From an uncultured Bacteroidales bacterium (GTDB lineage: Bacteria; Bacteroidota; Bacteroidia; Bacteroidales; UBA932), in NCBI GenBank assembly GCA_900321715.1, contig ONXC01000013.1:58804-122803 (forward strand): 64,000 nucleotides of DNA, written 5' to 3'. Shown piece after piece: positions 44,400 through 51,834 of this stretch. The number at the start of each line of letters is the position of its first letter. The first letter of the stretch is position 1. The notes below the pieces were generated by a model. That model did no database searches. It saw nothing but the letters and a program-made list of their open reading frames with translations, and was not told the DNA's origin. A program made the position numbers and the translations under genes.

Positions 44400-44447
44400 A
44401 GCGAGCGCAGCGAGTCGAGAAATCTCCTTCTATTGGGAAATCAAACT

Positions 44448-44532
44448 ATTAAATCCATAAATCTATGAACAAAGAAAAACTAACTTATCTGTCTCCCGAG
44501 ACAGAAACCCTCGTGGTACGATTCGAGGATTC
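44448..44532 (+). repeat. 85-base inverted repeat, copy A
   Basis: Identical base for base to the reverse complement of 63825-63909. It runs from 17 bases before the small-protein ATG through its first 22 codons and two bases of the 23rd. Sequences after it diverge at once, within the coding region. Confidence 0.95.
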
Positions 44533-44611
44533 TATTCTTCAAGTGGCTAGTCCAACTGGAGAAAATGTCAATGAACAGGAAACTTGGTCAGGAAGTAATG
44601 GCTGGTCTTAA
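44465..44611 (+). CDS. Small protein with conserved N-terminus and variable tail (cassette A)
   Basis: 48 residues. It starts MNKEKLTYLSPETETLVVRF and continues to ILQV identically with the 52-residue protein at 63734-63892, then ends in its own tail TGENVNEQETWSGSNGWS. The tail is polar and rich in G, S, N and W. No signal peptide or membrane segment. The stop is 10 bases before a large lipoprotein start, as in cassette B (11 bases). It could be a leader peptide for translational coupling, a chaperone-like partner, or a ribosomally made peptide with leader and core; function unknown. The repeated context is the best evidence that it is a real gene. Confidence 0.75.
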   Translation: MNKEKLTYLSPETETLVVRFEDSILQVASPTGENVNEQETWSGSNGWS

Positions 44612-44621
44612 TCTGGTTGTC

Positions 44622-47261
44622 ATGAAAAAGTATTTATTCATTTCGATGCTCGCCATAGCAGCTGTGGCAGCATTTTCCTGCGCTAAAGAAATAGATCAGA
44701 AAGTTGAGGATGAGATTATTAAAGAGTCTGAAGAAGTAGTTACTCCAGTTGTAGATAATCCTTTGGTAATAACAGCGTATGCAGACGATGATATAGCGCC
44801 TGACACAAAAACCAGTCTTAGTGGAGTTAGCGTACTATGGGCAGATTCCGACGAAGTCGCCGCATATAAATCTGGTGACACTAAACCGCATACTTCAACC
44901 GCTACAGAAGTTGCCGATGGAGGAAAGAAAGCGACATTCACTTTTACTGACTTAACAGTAGGCACAGATGTAACTTACATTATTTATCCGGCAGATGCTG
45001 CCGGCGACGAGGATGGCGGTTATTATTCAATCACAATTCCGACAGAGCAGGCTGCTACCGCAAACAGCTTTGCGGAAGGAGCAAATCTTGCCATGGCTGA
45101 CGGTTCCGTTGATGCTGACGCGGTTCAGTTTAAGAACTTAGGTGCACTGATTGGCATAAAGATTAACAATGATGACATTGAATCTGTAAAGATTGCCGCA
45201 AGTGAGGAAATGACCGGTGCTGGTATTGTTGATTCTGGTTTTGATGCAGTAAGCTTTGGAGAAACATATGTCAAACTTACTGGAGGTATTGACAACGGAT
45301 CTCAATATTATGCCGTTGTTTATCCAAGTCCTGTATCTGGATATACTGGACTTCAGATTGTTGCTGAAAACACTATTGGTCAGACAGCAACCTATAGTAA
45401 CCCTAATGCCCTTGTTTTAAACCGTAATGACAATTTACAGATTGCAAATTTGACAATTGCAAACTCAAAATGGTATCCCGCATATAATTCATGGTCTTAC
45501 ACATTTGAGAGTAAGGCATATGATGCGGTTGGAGCGAAAACTCTGAACGGCAAGTCATGGACTCTTGCTGGAGAAGGAACTACTACGGAGTTTAATTACA
45601 ATTCGACAAAAGGGGAGCAATTTGGTACAGCAACCAAACCTTTCACGTCATTAACTCTATCATCAAACTTTGGTGATGGCGAAGCTATAAAAACAGTTAA
45701 GGTTAATGCTTCTGGAGCAAATGATATTGTTGGAAGCATCTCTGTGTCTGTTGGGGGAAGTGCTTTTAAAAATGGAGAAAACACTTCTGTCTCATTGTCT
45801 TCAAGTGCTACGGATTATACTTTCGATTCTCCTGACGGAAAAGTCAAAACGGGAGTTATCGTTATCACCCTATCACAGACATCCTCGAAAGGCCTGTATA
45901 TTAAGTCAATAAGTGTCAATCCTAAAGGTGATCCGGGAATAGCATGGAAGAAAGCTGGATCTGTAGCGACTACAGACACCGGCACACTCATCACTGGTGA
46001 TGACACCTTACCGTCCATCGCTCTTGATAATCCAAACGCCGTTAGTGTGACATATTCCTCCGATGACGAGGAGGTGGCAACCATTAATGCTTCCACTGGT
46101 GAAATCGCCCTTGTTGGCGCTGGTTCAGCCGTAATCAGCGCGACCTCTGCAGAGACCTCTTATTATGCCTCCTCAACTGTATCATATACTTTAACTGTTA
46201 CGGATAGCCGTTCCGTGTGCGAGACTCCGACCTTCTCTCCAGGAGCAAGTGCTGTTGAAGAAAACGATGAAGTAACCATCTCCTCTACCACTACTGGCTC
46301 TACTATTTACTATACCGTTGATGGAAGTACACCCACAACGTCTTCTGCGCACGGGACGGTAGGTGATGCATCTGCTACCGTCACCATTGATGTTGCCAAG
46401 ACCGTCAAGGCTATTGCTGTCAAGGATGACTGGAAGACCAGCTCTGTTGCGAGCGCTACTTATACGATTTCCGGCGTGGTAACTCCGTTGGACGATCCTT
46501 CAAGCGTTGCCATTACGGCCATTTCTGCAACTGGTTTTACTGCGACATGGACCAATAACTCCAATGCTACCGGTTATTCCTGGATGCTTTCCACCTCTTC
46601 CACCGCCCCGGCAAACACCAGTGATGCCAGTGTTAAGGCTTATGGTTCGTTTACGTCAGCTTCTCCCGCTGGTTCTGGCGCAAGTCTAAGCAGCGGCACC
46701 TGGACACTTACTAAGACCAGTTTGTCGCTATCTGGAAAGTACTACTTCTATGTTAAGGCAGACGGAGATGGTTCAACATATTCGGATTCAGGTTATTCGA
46801 GCGATTCAAAGATTCTCATTATTCTCGATCTGAGCCAGAATATCTTTAGTCTGACGGCGGGTACTAGCTTTGGAACGACTAATGATGCAAGTAGCGAAAT
46901 CAGCAAAACCGTTGGCGACTATACGTATAAACTAAAAGCAACAAATAACTGCTTATACTTTAATTCCAAGGCGTTAGCAATAGGAAAAACTGATTCATAT
47001 ATAACTTTACCCGCAATTGCCTCTTATAAATTGAACTCTGTTTCTGCAAGTAACTGCGCAGGAGCCGCCAAACCTAATGTATTAATATGCAGTACAGCTA
47101 ATACCACCGCTATCACGAATGGTACCGCAACAGATATTAGCGCAGGTTCTACGGTATCATGGAATAATCTGGGGTCAAGTGCGAATACGTCTTATAGAGT
47201 ATATATAACTAACGCTAAAGTCGCTCAATTTGACAATATTACTCTTGTTTACGGTTTATAA
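44622..47261 (+). CDS. Large multidomain surface lipoprotein (cassette A)
   Basis: 879 residues from the ATG at 44622. Signal peptide KKYLFISMLAIAAVAAFSC followed by AKE, lipid anchored. An N-terminal fimbrillin-like domain (about 40-280: TSLSGVSVLWADSDEVAAY, YYAVVYPSP); a beta-sandwich domain (about 290-440); a bacterial Ig-like group 2 segment (SVTYSSDDEEVATINASTGEIALVGAG); a chitobiase-C-like segment with IYYTVDGSTPTTSS; a fibronectin-III-like segment (ATGFTATWTNNSNATGYSW); and a C-terminal beta domain. It probably faces outward and binds glycan or protein. Codon use is more AT-rich than in the core genes. Confidence 0.8.
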   Translation: MKKYLFISMLAIAAVAAFSCAKEIDQKVEDEIIKESEEVVTPVVDNPLVITAYADDDIAPDTKTSLSGVSVLWADSDEVAAYKSGDTKPHTSTATEVADGGKKATFTFTDLTVGTDVTYIIYPADAAGDEDGGYYSITIPTEQAATANSFAEGANLAMADGSVDADAVQFKNLGALIGIKINNDDIESVKIAASEEMTGAGIVDSGFDAVSFGETYVKLTGGIDNGSQYYAVVYPSPVSGYTGLQIVAENTIGQTATYSNPNALVLNRNDNLQIANLTIANSKWYPAYNSWSYTFESKAYDAVGAKTLNGKSWTLAGEGTTTEFNYNSTKGEQFGTATKPFTSLTLSSNFGDGEAIKTVKVNASGANDIVGSISVSVGGSAFKNGENTSVSLSSSATDYTFDSPDGKVKTGVIVITLSQTSSKGLYIKSISVNPKGDPGIAWKKAGSVATTDTGTLITGDDTLPSIALDNPNAVSVTYSSDDEEVATINASTGEIALVGAGSAVISATSAETSYYASSTVSYTLTVTDSRSVCETPTFSPGASAVEENDEVTISSTTTGSTIYYTVDGSTPTTSSAHGTVGDASATVTIDVAKTVKAIAVKDDWKTSSVASATYTISGVVTPLDDPSSVAITAISATGFTATWTNNSNATGYSWMLSTSSTAPANTSDASVKAYGSFTSASPAGSGASLSSGTWTLTKTSLSLSGKYYFYVKADGDGSTYSDSGYSSDSKILIILDLSQNIFSLTAGTSFGTTNDASSEISKTVGDYTYKLKATNNCLYFNSKALAIGKTDSYITLPAIASYKLNSVSASNCAGAAKPNVLICSTANTTAITNGTATDISAGSTVSWNNLGSSANTSYRVYITNAKVAQFDNITLVYGL

Positions 47262-47318
47262 TGTAAAAATAGAGGTAAGACTTCGATAAAGAACGTTTAG
47301 ATACACGTGTACATGTTT

Positions 47319-47366
47319 GTAGCAGCAACTTTTCCGAAGTTCCGGTAAGTTGCTGCTACTTTCGTT
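47319..47366 (+). terminator. Terminator after cassette A
   Basis: gtagcagcaactt (47319-47331) pairs with aagttgctgctac (47347-47359), 13 base pairs, then tttcgttt. The stem core agcagcaact/agttgctgct is shared with the terminator at 48933-48977. Confidence 0.8.
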
Positions 47367-47471
47367 TAGTTGCGTACTACTCGCTATGAGTCGCAGTCTG
47401 TCTTGAGGAAATTGTCCGAAAGGTAGCACAAGCGCTTCTGCTGAACGTGGTCACAAGCTTGACAGAATAAT

Positions 47472-47560
47472 TGGGACACCCCAACATGATATCACAATTT
47501 GTGATTTCAAGTTTGCATTCCCCTTTTAATCAAACTGAAACATAAAGTCTGATTAAATAT
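47472..47560 (-). pseudogene. Relic of an ORF6N-domain gene
   Basis: On the minus strand this reads MFQFD, stop, KG, then NLKSQIVISCWG, matching MFQLDLKEF and NLKSQNVISSWGG of the intact ORF6N gene at 59175-59756. Roughly 80% of the bases agree over about 85 bases, with an in-frame stop and no start. Only this core piece remains. Confidence 0.75.
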
Positions 47561-47674
47561 ATACACGTACTTGAAAACAAATTCTCAATAATTGACTGTT
47601 CTTGAGGTTGCAATTTGTGACCTCATGTTGATTTTCAATAACTTATGCCGTCCCGGTGACAAAACCAACTAAAA

Positions 47675-47704
47675 TCCATCCAGGATTTTGGCCGTTTTTC
47701 CGGA
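47675..47704 (+). repeat. Dispersed repeat, copy 1 (tccatcc...ttccggac)
   Basis: Imperfect copies of this 30-base element (tccatcc, gattt, gccgtt, ttccggac) also occur at 48990-49021 and 49042-49073, so the copies flank the Rpn gene. Confidence 0.5.
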
Positions 47705-47733
47705 CCCTGCTTAGTAAAGCGACATCGCATTAT

Positions 47734-47764
47734 TTTGCATCCTTAAGAAATAACCCTATATTTG
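47734..47764 (+). promoter_or_regulatory. Consensus promoter of the Rpn gene
   Basis: TTTG (47734-47737), 19 bases, TATATTTG (47757-47764). Transcription would begin about 200 bases before the ATG at 47973. Confidence 0.8.
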
Positions 47765-47770
47765 TATTGT

Positions 47771-47972
47771 TGTGGCCGTGAAGGATTCAGGGTTGGGTAG
47801 TTAGCCCCCTTGTTACGGGGACCCTGTCTTTGAGTTTGACCTTCGTGCCCAGGCATGAAGGGCCTTGCCGTTCTTTTGCAAGGCGCCTGTTCCGGAGCCG
47901 CATCAAGGGTAACGTAACACCGTCGCGGAAACACCGCGGCGCGTACAGTTTCACTTTACCCTTTTAACTGCT
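47771..47972 (+). ncRNA. Long structured 5' leader of the Rpn gene
   Basis: About 200 GC-rich bases without an ATG-led frame that fits. Visible stems include ccccc/gggg around ttgtta (about 47805-47820), gccttgc with gcaaggc (about 47865-47887) and a ccgcgg palindrome near 47935. Such a long folded leader is out of line with the short leaders elsewhere in the window and suggests control at RNA level, or a non-coding RNA read from the same promoter. Confidence 0.5.
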
Positions 47973-48914
47973 ATGGAACAGTTGATTACACCCCAAAAGT
48001 ATGTCAATCCCATGATTGACGTCGCATTCAAGTACCTGTTTGGTACGGAAAAGAACAAACACCTCCTCAAAGGACTTCTGGAAAATGTCTTCAAGCGAAA
48101 AATCAATGACATCATATATGACAATACGGTGCAGATAGGAGATACGCTTGAGAGCCGGAGTGCCTGCTTTGACGTTGTGTGCAAAAGTGTCGACGGCCCG
48201 GACTTCATTGTAGAATGCCAGGTGCGTACGCAGGCTTTCTTTGCCCAGCGAGCGATATTCTATTCTTCCAGGGCAATTGCCAATCAGGCCCCTAAAGGAG
48301 ACTGGGATTATAACTTCAGACCTGTCTATTTCCTCGGACTTGTGGACTTTCCGCTTCCGGAATCAGTTGGGAAATCGGAGGGGTATATACAAAGCTATTC
48401 TCTGAGAAATGACGTTAACAGCACACTTATGTCAGACAGGGTACGTTATGTTTTTATGGAAGTGGAGCCCTTTGACAAATCTTATGAGGAGTGCACCAAC
48501 TTTGAGGAAAAGTTCTTGTATTATATGAAGAATCTTCCTACTTTTGCCGATAAACCCGACACACATAACGACAAGTATTTTGAGGATCTTCTTATGGAAG
48601 CTGAATATCTGAAAATGGACACCGAAACGCAGGCCCAATACGAAAGACGCGTTAAAGAAATGCGTGACGCCAAAAACGTTGAGGAATATGCCCGCAAACA
48701 AGCAATTGCGGAAGGGCGCGCAAAAGGACTTGCCGAAGGACGTGAGGAAGGACGTGAGGAAGGACGTGAGGAAGGACGTGCCGAAGGCATTGCCTTAACT
48801 CTTAAAGCGTTGTCATTACTCAATGAAGGCAAATCTGTACAGGATGTCTATAAACTAACAGGTTTGTCAGAGGAGATAGTCAGCACTTTGTATTCGCGTA
48901 TCAATTCAGATTAG
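47973..48914 (+). CDS. Rpn family PD-(D/E)XK nuclease
   Basis: 313 residues. It opens MEQLITPQKYVNPMIDVAFKYLFG, the usual start of Bacteroidales Rpn/PD-(D/E)XK transposase-like proteins. Catalytic residues are the D of ACFDVVCKSVDG and E-x-Q of FIVECQ. Near the C-terminus a 12-base tandem repeat codes EGREEGREEGREEGR, a charged helix, followed by a short helical module with LNEGKSVQDVYKLTGLSEE. Rpn proteins promote RecA-independent recombination and some take part in phage defence through tandem-repeat variation. Transcribed alone, from the promoter at 47734, with terminator at 48933. Confidence 0.9.
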   Translation: MEQLITPQKYVNPMIDVAFKYLFGTEKNKHLLKGLLENVFKRKINDIIYDNTVQIGDTLESRSACFDVVCKSVDGPDFIVECQVRTQAFFAQRAIFYSSRAIANQAPKGDWDYNFRPVYFLGLVDFPLPESVGKSEGYIQSYSLRNDVNSTLMSDRVRYVFMEVEPFDKSYEECTNFEEKFLYYMKNLPTFADKPDTHNDKYFEDLLMEAEYLKMDTETQAQYERRVKEMRDAKNVEEYARKQAIAEGRAKGLAEGREEGREEGREEGRAEGIALTLKALSLLNEGKSVQDVYKLTGLSEEIVSTLYSRINSD

Positions 48915-48932
48915 GACACGGAGTTATATGTA

Positions 48933-48977
48933 AGAAGCAGCAACTTCACCATCGCGGTCAGTTGCTGCTTCTTTTTA
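48933..48977 (+). terminator. Terminator of the Rpn gene
   Basis: agaagcagcaact (48933-48945) pairs with agttgctgcttct (48960-48972), 13 base pairs, followed by five T residues. Confidence 0.85.
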
Positions 48978-48989
48978 TAGTGGCATGGA

Positions 48990-49021
48990 ATCCATCCTGA
49001 TTTTTGCCCGTTATTCCGGAC
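48990..49021 (+). repeat. Dispersed repeat, copy 2 (tccatcc...ttccggac)
   Basis: Related to 47675-47704 and 49042-49073; lies just after the Rpn terminator. Confidence 0.5.
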
Positions 49022-49041
49022 GGGCAGGTAAAAAACTGGCT

Positions 49042-49073
49042 TCCATCCATGAAAATGGGGTGTTTTTCAGGAC
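49042..49073 (+). repeat. Dispersed repeat, copy 3 (tccatcc...ttcaggac)
   Basis: More diverged copy of the same element, 20 bases after copy 2. Confidence 0.4.
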
Positions 49074-49078
49074 GGGAA

Positions 49079-49103
49079 GATGCGGGATCAGGTCGGGCAT
49101 GAC
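49079..49103 (-). repeat. Palindromic repeat of the gtcatgcccg type
   Basis: On the minus strand reads gtcatgcccgacctgatcc then cgcatc, nearly the same as the element inside uvrA and the one in the cassette B leader. Confidence 0.6.
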
Positions 49104-49315
49104 GGGAACGCCCCTGGCATTTCGTCCCTATATTTGAGTTTTCGTCCCTAATCCGTTGAAACGTAAATTTTATTGTTTTTGTTTTTTGTGATTGTGGGAT
49201 TCCGGATTTATTTGCAATATATTTGAGGTCAACATAAATGAAACGATTATGCTGACCTACTATTGTGCATTCTTTTGTCGCCCGCCCTAATAATCTTTGT
49301 GGTTGCGAACAATTA

Positions 49316-49347
49316 TTTGGAAGTAATAAAATTATTACCTAGATTTG
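49316..49347 (+). promoter_or_regulatory. Promoter of the DUF4160/DUF2442 pair
   Basis: TTTG (49316-49319), 20 bases, TAGATTTG (49340-49347), then an aaggag ribosome binding site at 49350 and the ATG at 49362. Confidence 0.75.
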
Positions 49348-49361
49348 TAAGGAGAAATAAA

Positions 49362-49601
49362 ATGCCAACGATATTTAGAGTTTTTGGGTATATATTTAAA
49401 TTCTACTCAAACGAGCATGAGCCTATTCATATACACGTTATTAAGGGAGGATCAAAAGCCAAATACACAATTAATCCTGTCGAACTAATTGAAAATGAAG
49501 GTTTCAATCCTGCAGAGTTAAAGATGATAGAATCCATAGTAGAAGATAATCAAGAGGTAATTGCAGAACATTGGAACAAGTACTTTAATAAGGCCCAATA
49601 G
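49362..49601 (+). CDS. DUF4160 family protein
   Basis: 79 residues. PTIFRVFGYIFKFYSNEHEPIHIHVIKGGSKAKYTI is the standard DUF4160 opening (F-x-S-N-E-H-x-P-x-H-I-H-V), with closely spaced histidines that could bind metal or form a catalytic site. These proteins are commonly encoded next to DUF2442 proteins and are suspected toxin-antitoxin partners; not proven. The DUF2442-HTH gene starts 2 bases after the stop. Confidence 0.85.
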   Translation: MPTIFRVFGYIFKFYSNEHEPIHIHVIKGGSKAKYTINPVELIENEGFNPAELKMIESIVEDNQEVIAEHWNKYFNKAQ

Positions 49602-49603
49602 AA

Positions 49604-50005
49604 ATGATTACCGTGACTAAAATATGGCTTACAGAAGATGCCGTATGGATAAGGACTTCAGAAGGAAAAGAAGCCTGTGAGTATTATGCCGATTATCCTA
49701 GGCTCAAGTATGCTACGCCGGCGCAGCGCTCACATTATGAGTCGGATGAATACGGCATCCATTGGCCAGATATTGATGAAGACCTGAGTTATGAGGGATT
49801 CTTCCAGTCCAAACAACGGACAGATCTATACCGCATATTCATGTCACATCCGGAACTTAACGCATCTGCCGTTGCACGCAGGCTTGGAATATCCCAAAGT
49901 CTCTTTGCCCAGTATATCAGCGGATTCAAAAAACCTTCGCAGAAGCGTTTGGAGGAGATATATGCTACTATTCGCCAGATTGGGAAAGAATTGATGGCTG
50001 TTTAG
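49604..50005 (+). CDS. DUF2442 domain with C-terminal helix-turn-helix
   Basis: 133 residues. The first half (EYYADYPRLKYATPAQRSHYESDEYGIHWPDIDEDLSYEGFF) is DUF2442. The second half reads NASAVARRLGISQSLFAQYISGFKKPSQKRLEEIYATIRQIGKELM, a helix-turn-helix of the Xre kind. DNA binding plus adjacency to DUF4160 suggests the antitoxin/regulator of a pair. A diverged paralogue lies at 58793-59221. Confidence 0.82.
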   Translation: MITVTKIWLTEDAVWIRTSEGKEACEYYADYPRLKYATPAQRSHYESDEYGIHWPDIDEDLSYEGFFQSKQRTDLYRIFMSHPELNASAVARRLGISQSLFAQYISGFKKPSQKRLEEIYATIRQIGKELMAV

Positions 50006-50011
50006 TTATGC

Positions 50012-50029
50012 GGTCACAGTGTTGTGACC
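50012..50029. other. Small hairpin after the DUF2442 gene
   Basis: ggtcaca-gtgt-tgtgacc, a 7-base-pair stem without T tract. The following tgacctcatattgattc recurs nearly unchanged at about 47621-47637. Confidence 0.45.
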
Positions 50030-50127
50030 TCATATTGATTCTTCCGTCCGGGCAAGTACAATCAAGATTCTTTTTTTCGTAGTAGAAGTATAGGTTCGTA
50101 TTATTATAGTGTCAAAGATAGCAAATA

Positions 50128-51738
50128 CTAATTTGCTTTAGGCGTCACGGGACGTATGGTGTAGCCCAGATAGCGGTCTGCCGGCCCCACGTTAATCTCG
50201 TATACCTTAGATTTTATCACAAGATTATATGCTTTCTTGTTGTTATCTCCATCTAATGTGGATGTCCAGTACTGTCCGTAGTTACCCACGCTGACGGGCT
50301 GACCAGAGGATCCGTAGCAATAGCCTGCCGCGGGTAAGAAGAGGACAGCGTCATTAATCTTACTGGTCATCACTATGCCAAGGACATCTTTGTAGCGGGT
50401 CCATTTCATTACCACATTATCCTTGAGTTCCTGCATCTCTTCCCTGGTGGGAGTACGCCAGTTGGAACCCAGATACTGTGTTGCGGCGTCGTCTTGGCTT
50501 TCGAGGACTACTTTGTTGTCTACCTGATTATTGTAGCCGTCAGATGCATTGGTGACGTACTTAGTCATTGTGTTGTAGGCCTTGCGGAACTTATAAGTCT
50601 CCCACACGTAGTCTTCCTTAGTTCCGGTTTCTCCCCATGCGTAGAAGCTACCTGAGCCTTCCGGCTTTGTGGCTCCTACGTTCCAGCCGCGCCAATTTAC
50701 GCTGAGGCCCATATCAACAACCTCCGGAATCTCAGGAAGGTCTGCAGTTGTGAATTCCAGCACATCACTATAGAAATTACCCTCTTCAAGTTGCAATGAT
50801 GCTACACAGCAGTACCTTGTGTTCACGGCAAGTGAAGAGACTGGTTTGGAAAGATCTACTGATCCGGGTATAAAGAATGACTCCGAGACGGCAGTCTTAC
50901 CATTTGTCCTGATCTCTTCTGCAGTAGGATTACCGTTACTCTCAATAAAGTAGAATTCCGCGCTGACGAAACTGTCGGAGCAACCCTGGACCTCAAACTT
51001 TCCGTTCAGCGTTACCGATGAGAAGGTGATGTCGGAGACGCTGATATCCGTGAAGGTTACACTGAAGGAAGGGGCAACCGGATTAACCGTGACAGGGCAT
51101 TTAACGCTCTTGTCACCGGCAATGACCGTAATGAAAGTCTCACCGGCAGAGACACCGGTCACCTTGCCATTTTCATCTACTGAGGCGACATCTGTGTTAT
51201 CACTTACAAAAGAAACAGGGTTGAATGCACGGGCCTCTTCAGGGAAGATGGTCACCTCAATGGTGACATCACTTCCGGCTTCTATTACAATCTCAGACAG
51301 ACTCACCTCTATACTCTCTACCGGAACCACTTCTGCAGAAACCGTGATGTAGCATATGTCAGAAGCCTCCCCGCAGCGTGCCTCTACTTCTACTGCTCCA
51401 GCCTTGACAGCCGTCACAAGACCGGTTTCGCTTACGGTCACTTCACCTTTTACAGTAGTGTTTGGCTCCAGCGTTTTCCAGGTGACCTTCCCTTCTGCAC
51501 CTTCCGGCAGAAGGACGGCTTCCAGTTGAAGGGTTTCCCCTTCCTTGAGTTCAACCTGGCCGGGCGTTACCACAAGTGACTCCACCTTTATCGAAGAACC
51601 GGAATTGGGATCGGGATCATCGGTTTTTCCGGGGTTCTGATTTTCAGGTTCCTGGTTGTCGGGTTCCGTAGCAGGTGCCGTGCAGGCAAAGGGAACAATC
51701 ACCAAAGCAAGTAGAAGAAGGAGGACTCTGTTTTTCAT
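50128..51738 (-). CDS. Ig-like (Big2) lipoprotein with Fibrobacter-type C-terminal domain
   Basis: 536 residues. Signal peptide NRVLLLLLALVIVPFAC. An acidic-proline linker leads to two bacterial Ig-like group 2 domains (SLVVTPGQVELKEGETLQLEAVLLPEGAEGKVTWKT and IEVSLSEIVIEAGSDVTIEVTIFPEEA, each with a later GLVTAVKAG / GKVTGVSAG strand). The C-terminal 190 residues (VDMGLSVNWRGWNVGATKPEGSGSFYAWGE, NWRTPTREEMQEL, YWTST) match the Fibrobacter succinogenes major paralogous domain often fused to Big2 in Bacteroidales. Surface exposed, probably binding. Not linked to a small-protein gene. Confidence 0.85.
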   Translation of the reverse strand: MKNRVLLLLLALVIVPFACTAPATEPDNQEPENQNPGKTDDPDPNSGSSIKVESLVVTPGQVELKEGETLQLEAVLLPEGAEGKVTWKTLEPNTTVKGEVTVSETGLVTAVKAGAVEVEARCGEASDICYITVSAEVVPVESIEVSLSEIVIEAGSDVTIEVTIFPEEARAFNPVSFVSDNTDVASVDENGKVTGVSAGETFITVIAGDKSVKCPVTVNPVAPSFSVTFTDISVSDITFSSVTLNGKFEVQGCSDSFVSAEFYFIESNGNPTAEEIRTNGKTAVSESFFIPGSVDLSKPVSSLAVNTRYCCVASLQLEEGNFYSDVLEFTTADLPEIPEVVDMGLSVNWRGWNVGATKPEGSGSFYAWGETGTKEDYVWETYKFRKAYNTMTKYVTNASDGYNNQVDNKVVLESQDDAATQYLGSNWRTPTREEMQELKDNVVMKWTRYKDVLGIVMTSKINDAVLFLPAAGYCYGSSGQPVSVGNYGQYWTSTLDGDNNKKAYNLVIKSKVYEINVGPADRYLGYTIRPVTPKAN

Positions 51739-51756
51739 CTTTAAGTTTTTTGCACA

Positions 51757-51764
51757 CAAATTTA
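51757..51764 (-). promoter_or_regulatory. -7 element of the Ig-like lipoprotein gene
   Basis: Minus strand TAAATTTG, 18 bases before the ATG at 51738. Confidence 0.55.
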
Positions 51765-51787
51765 ATAAATATTAGTTTATTTGCTAT

Positions 51788-51814
51788 CTTAGCACAAACA
51801 TACTTAGCACAAAC
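51788..51814. repeat. Direct repeat cttagcacaaac, two copies
   Basis: Copies at 51788-51799 and 51803-51814, 15 bases apart, in the short divergent promoter region. A third partial cttag follows. Possible regulator binding sites. Confidence 0.5.
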
Positions 51815-51834
51815 TTAGCCCATAATTCGTATTT

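Larger units (their letters stand above)
47262..47972. other. 711-base gap: terminator, gene relic, promoter and structured leader
   Basis: Holds no intact gene. In order: a hairpin terminator (47319-47359), a minus-strand ORF6N relic (47472-47560), a member of a small repeat family (47675-47704), a consensus promoter (47734-47764) and a GC-rich leader of about 200 bases for the Rpn gene. A 63-codon open frame on the minus strand (47743-47934) lies across the leader and is probably chance. Confidence 0.7.
48915..49361. other. 447-base gap: terminator, repeats and promoter
   Basis: Contains the Rpn terminator (48933-48977), two repeats of the tccatcc/ttccggac type, one palindromic gtcatgcccg element, two ttcgtcccta words (49124 and 49141) and the promoter of the DUF4160 gene. 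No coding sequence is evident. Confidence 0.65.

Noticed and set aside
44400-44447. gcgagcgcagcgagtcgag stretch as a tRNA or att site
   Set aside because: It does not fold as a tRNA and has no second copy in the window; it seems to be a common intergenic sequence type.
47743-47934. 63-codon open frame on the minus strand in the Rpn leader
   Set aside because: Overlaps promoter and folded leader, has unusual composition, and no ribosome binding site or neighbour supports it.
48717-48782. Tandem repeats as possible CRISPR or minisatellite
   Set aside because: They are 12-base codon repeats for EGRE inside the Rpn gene, without spacers.
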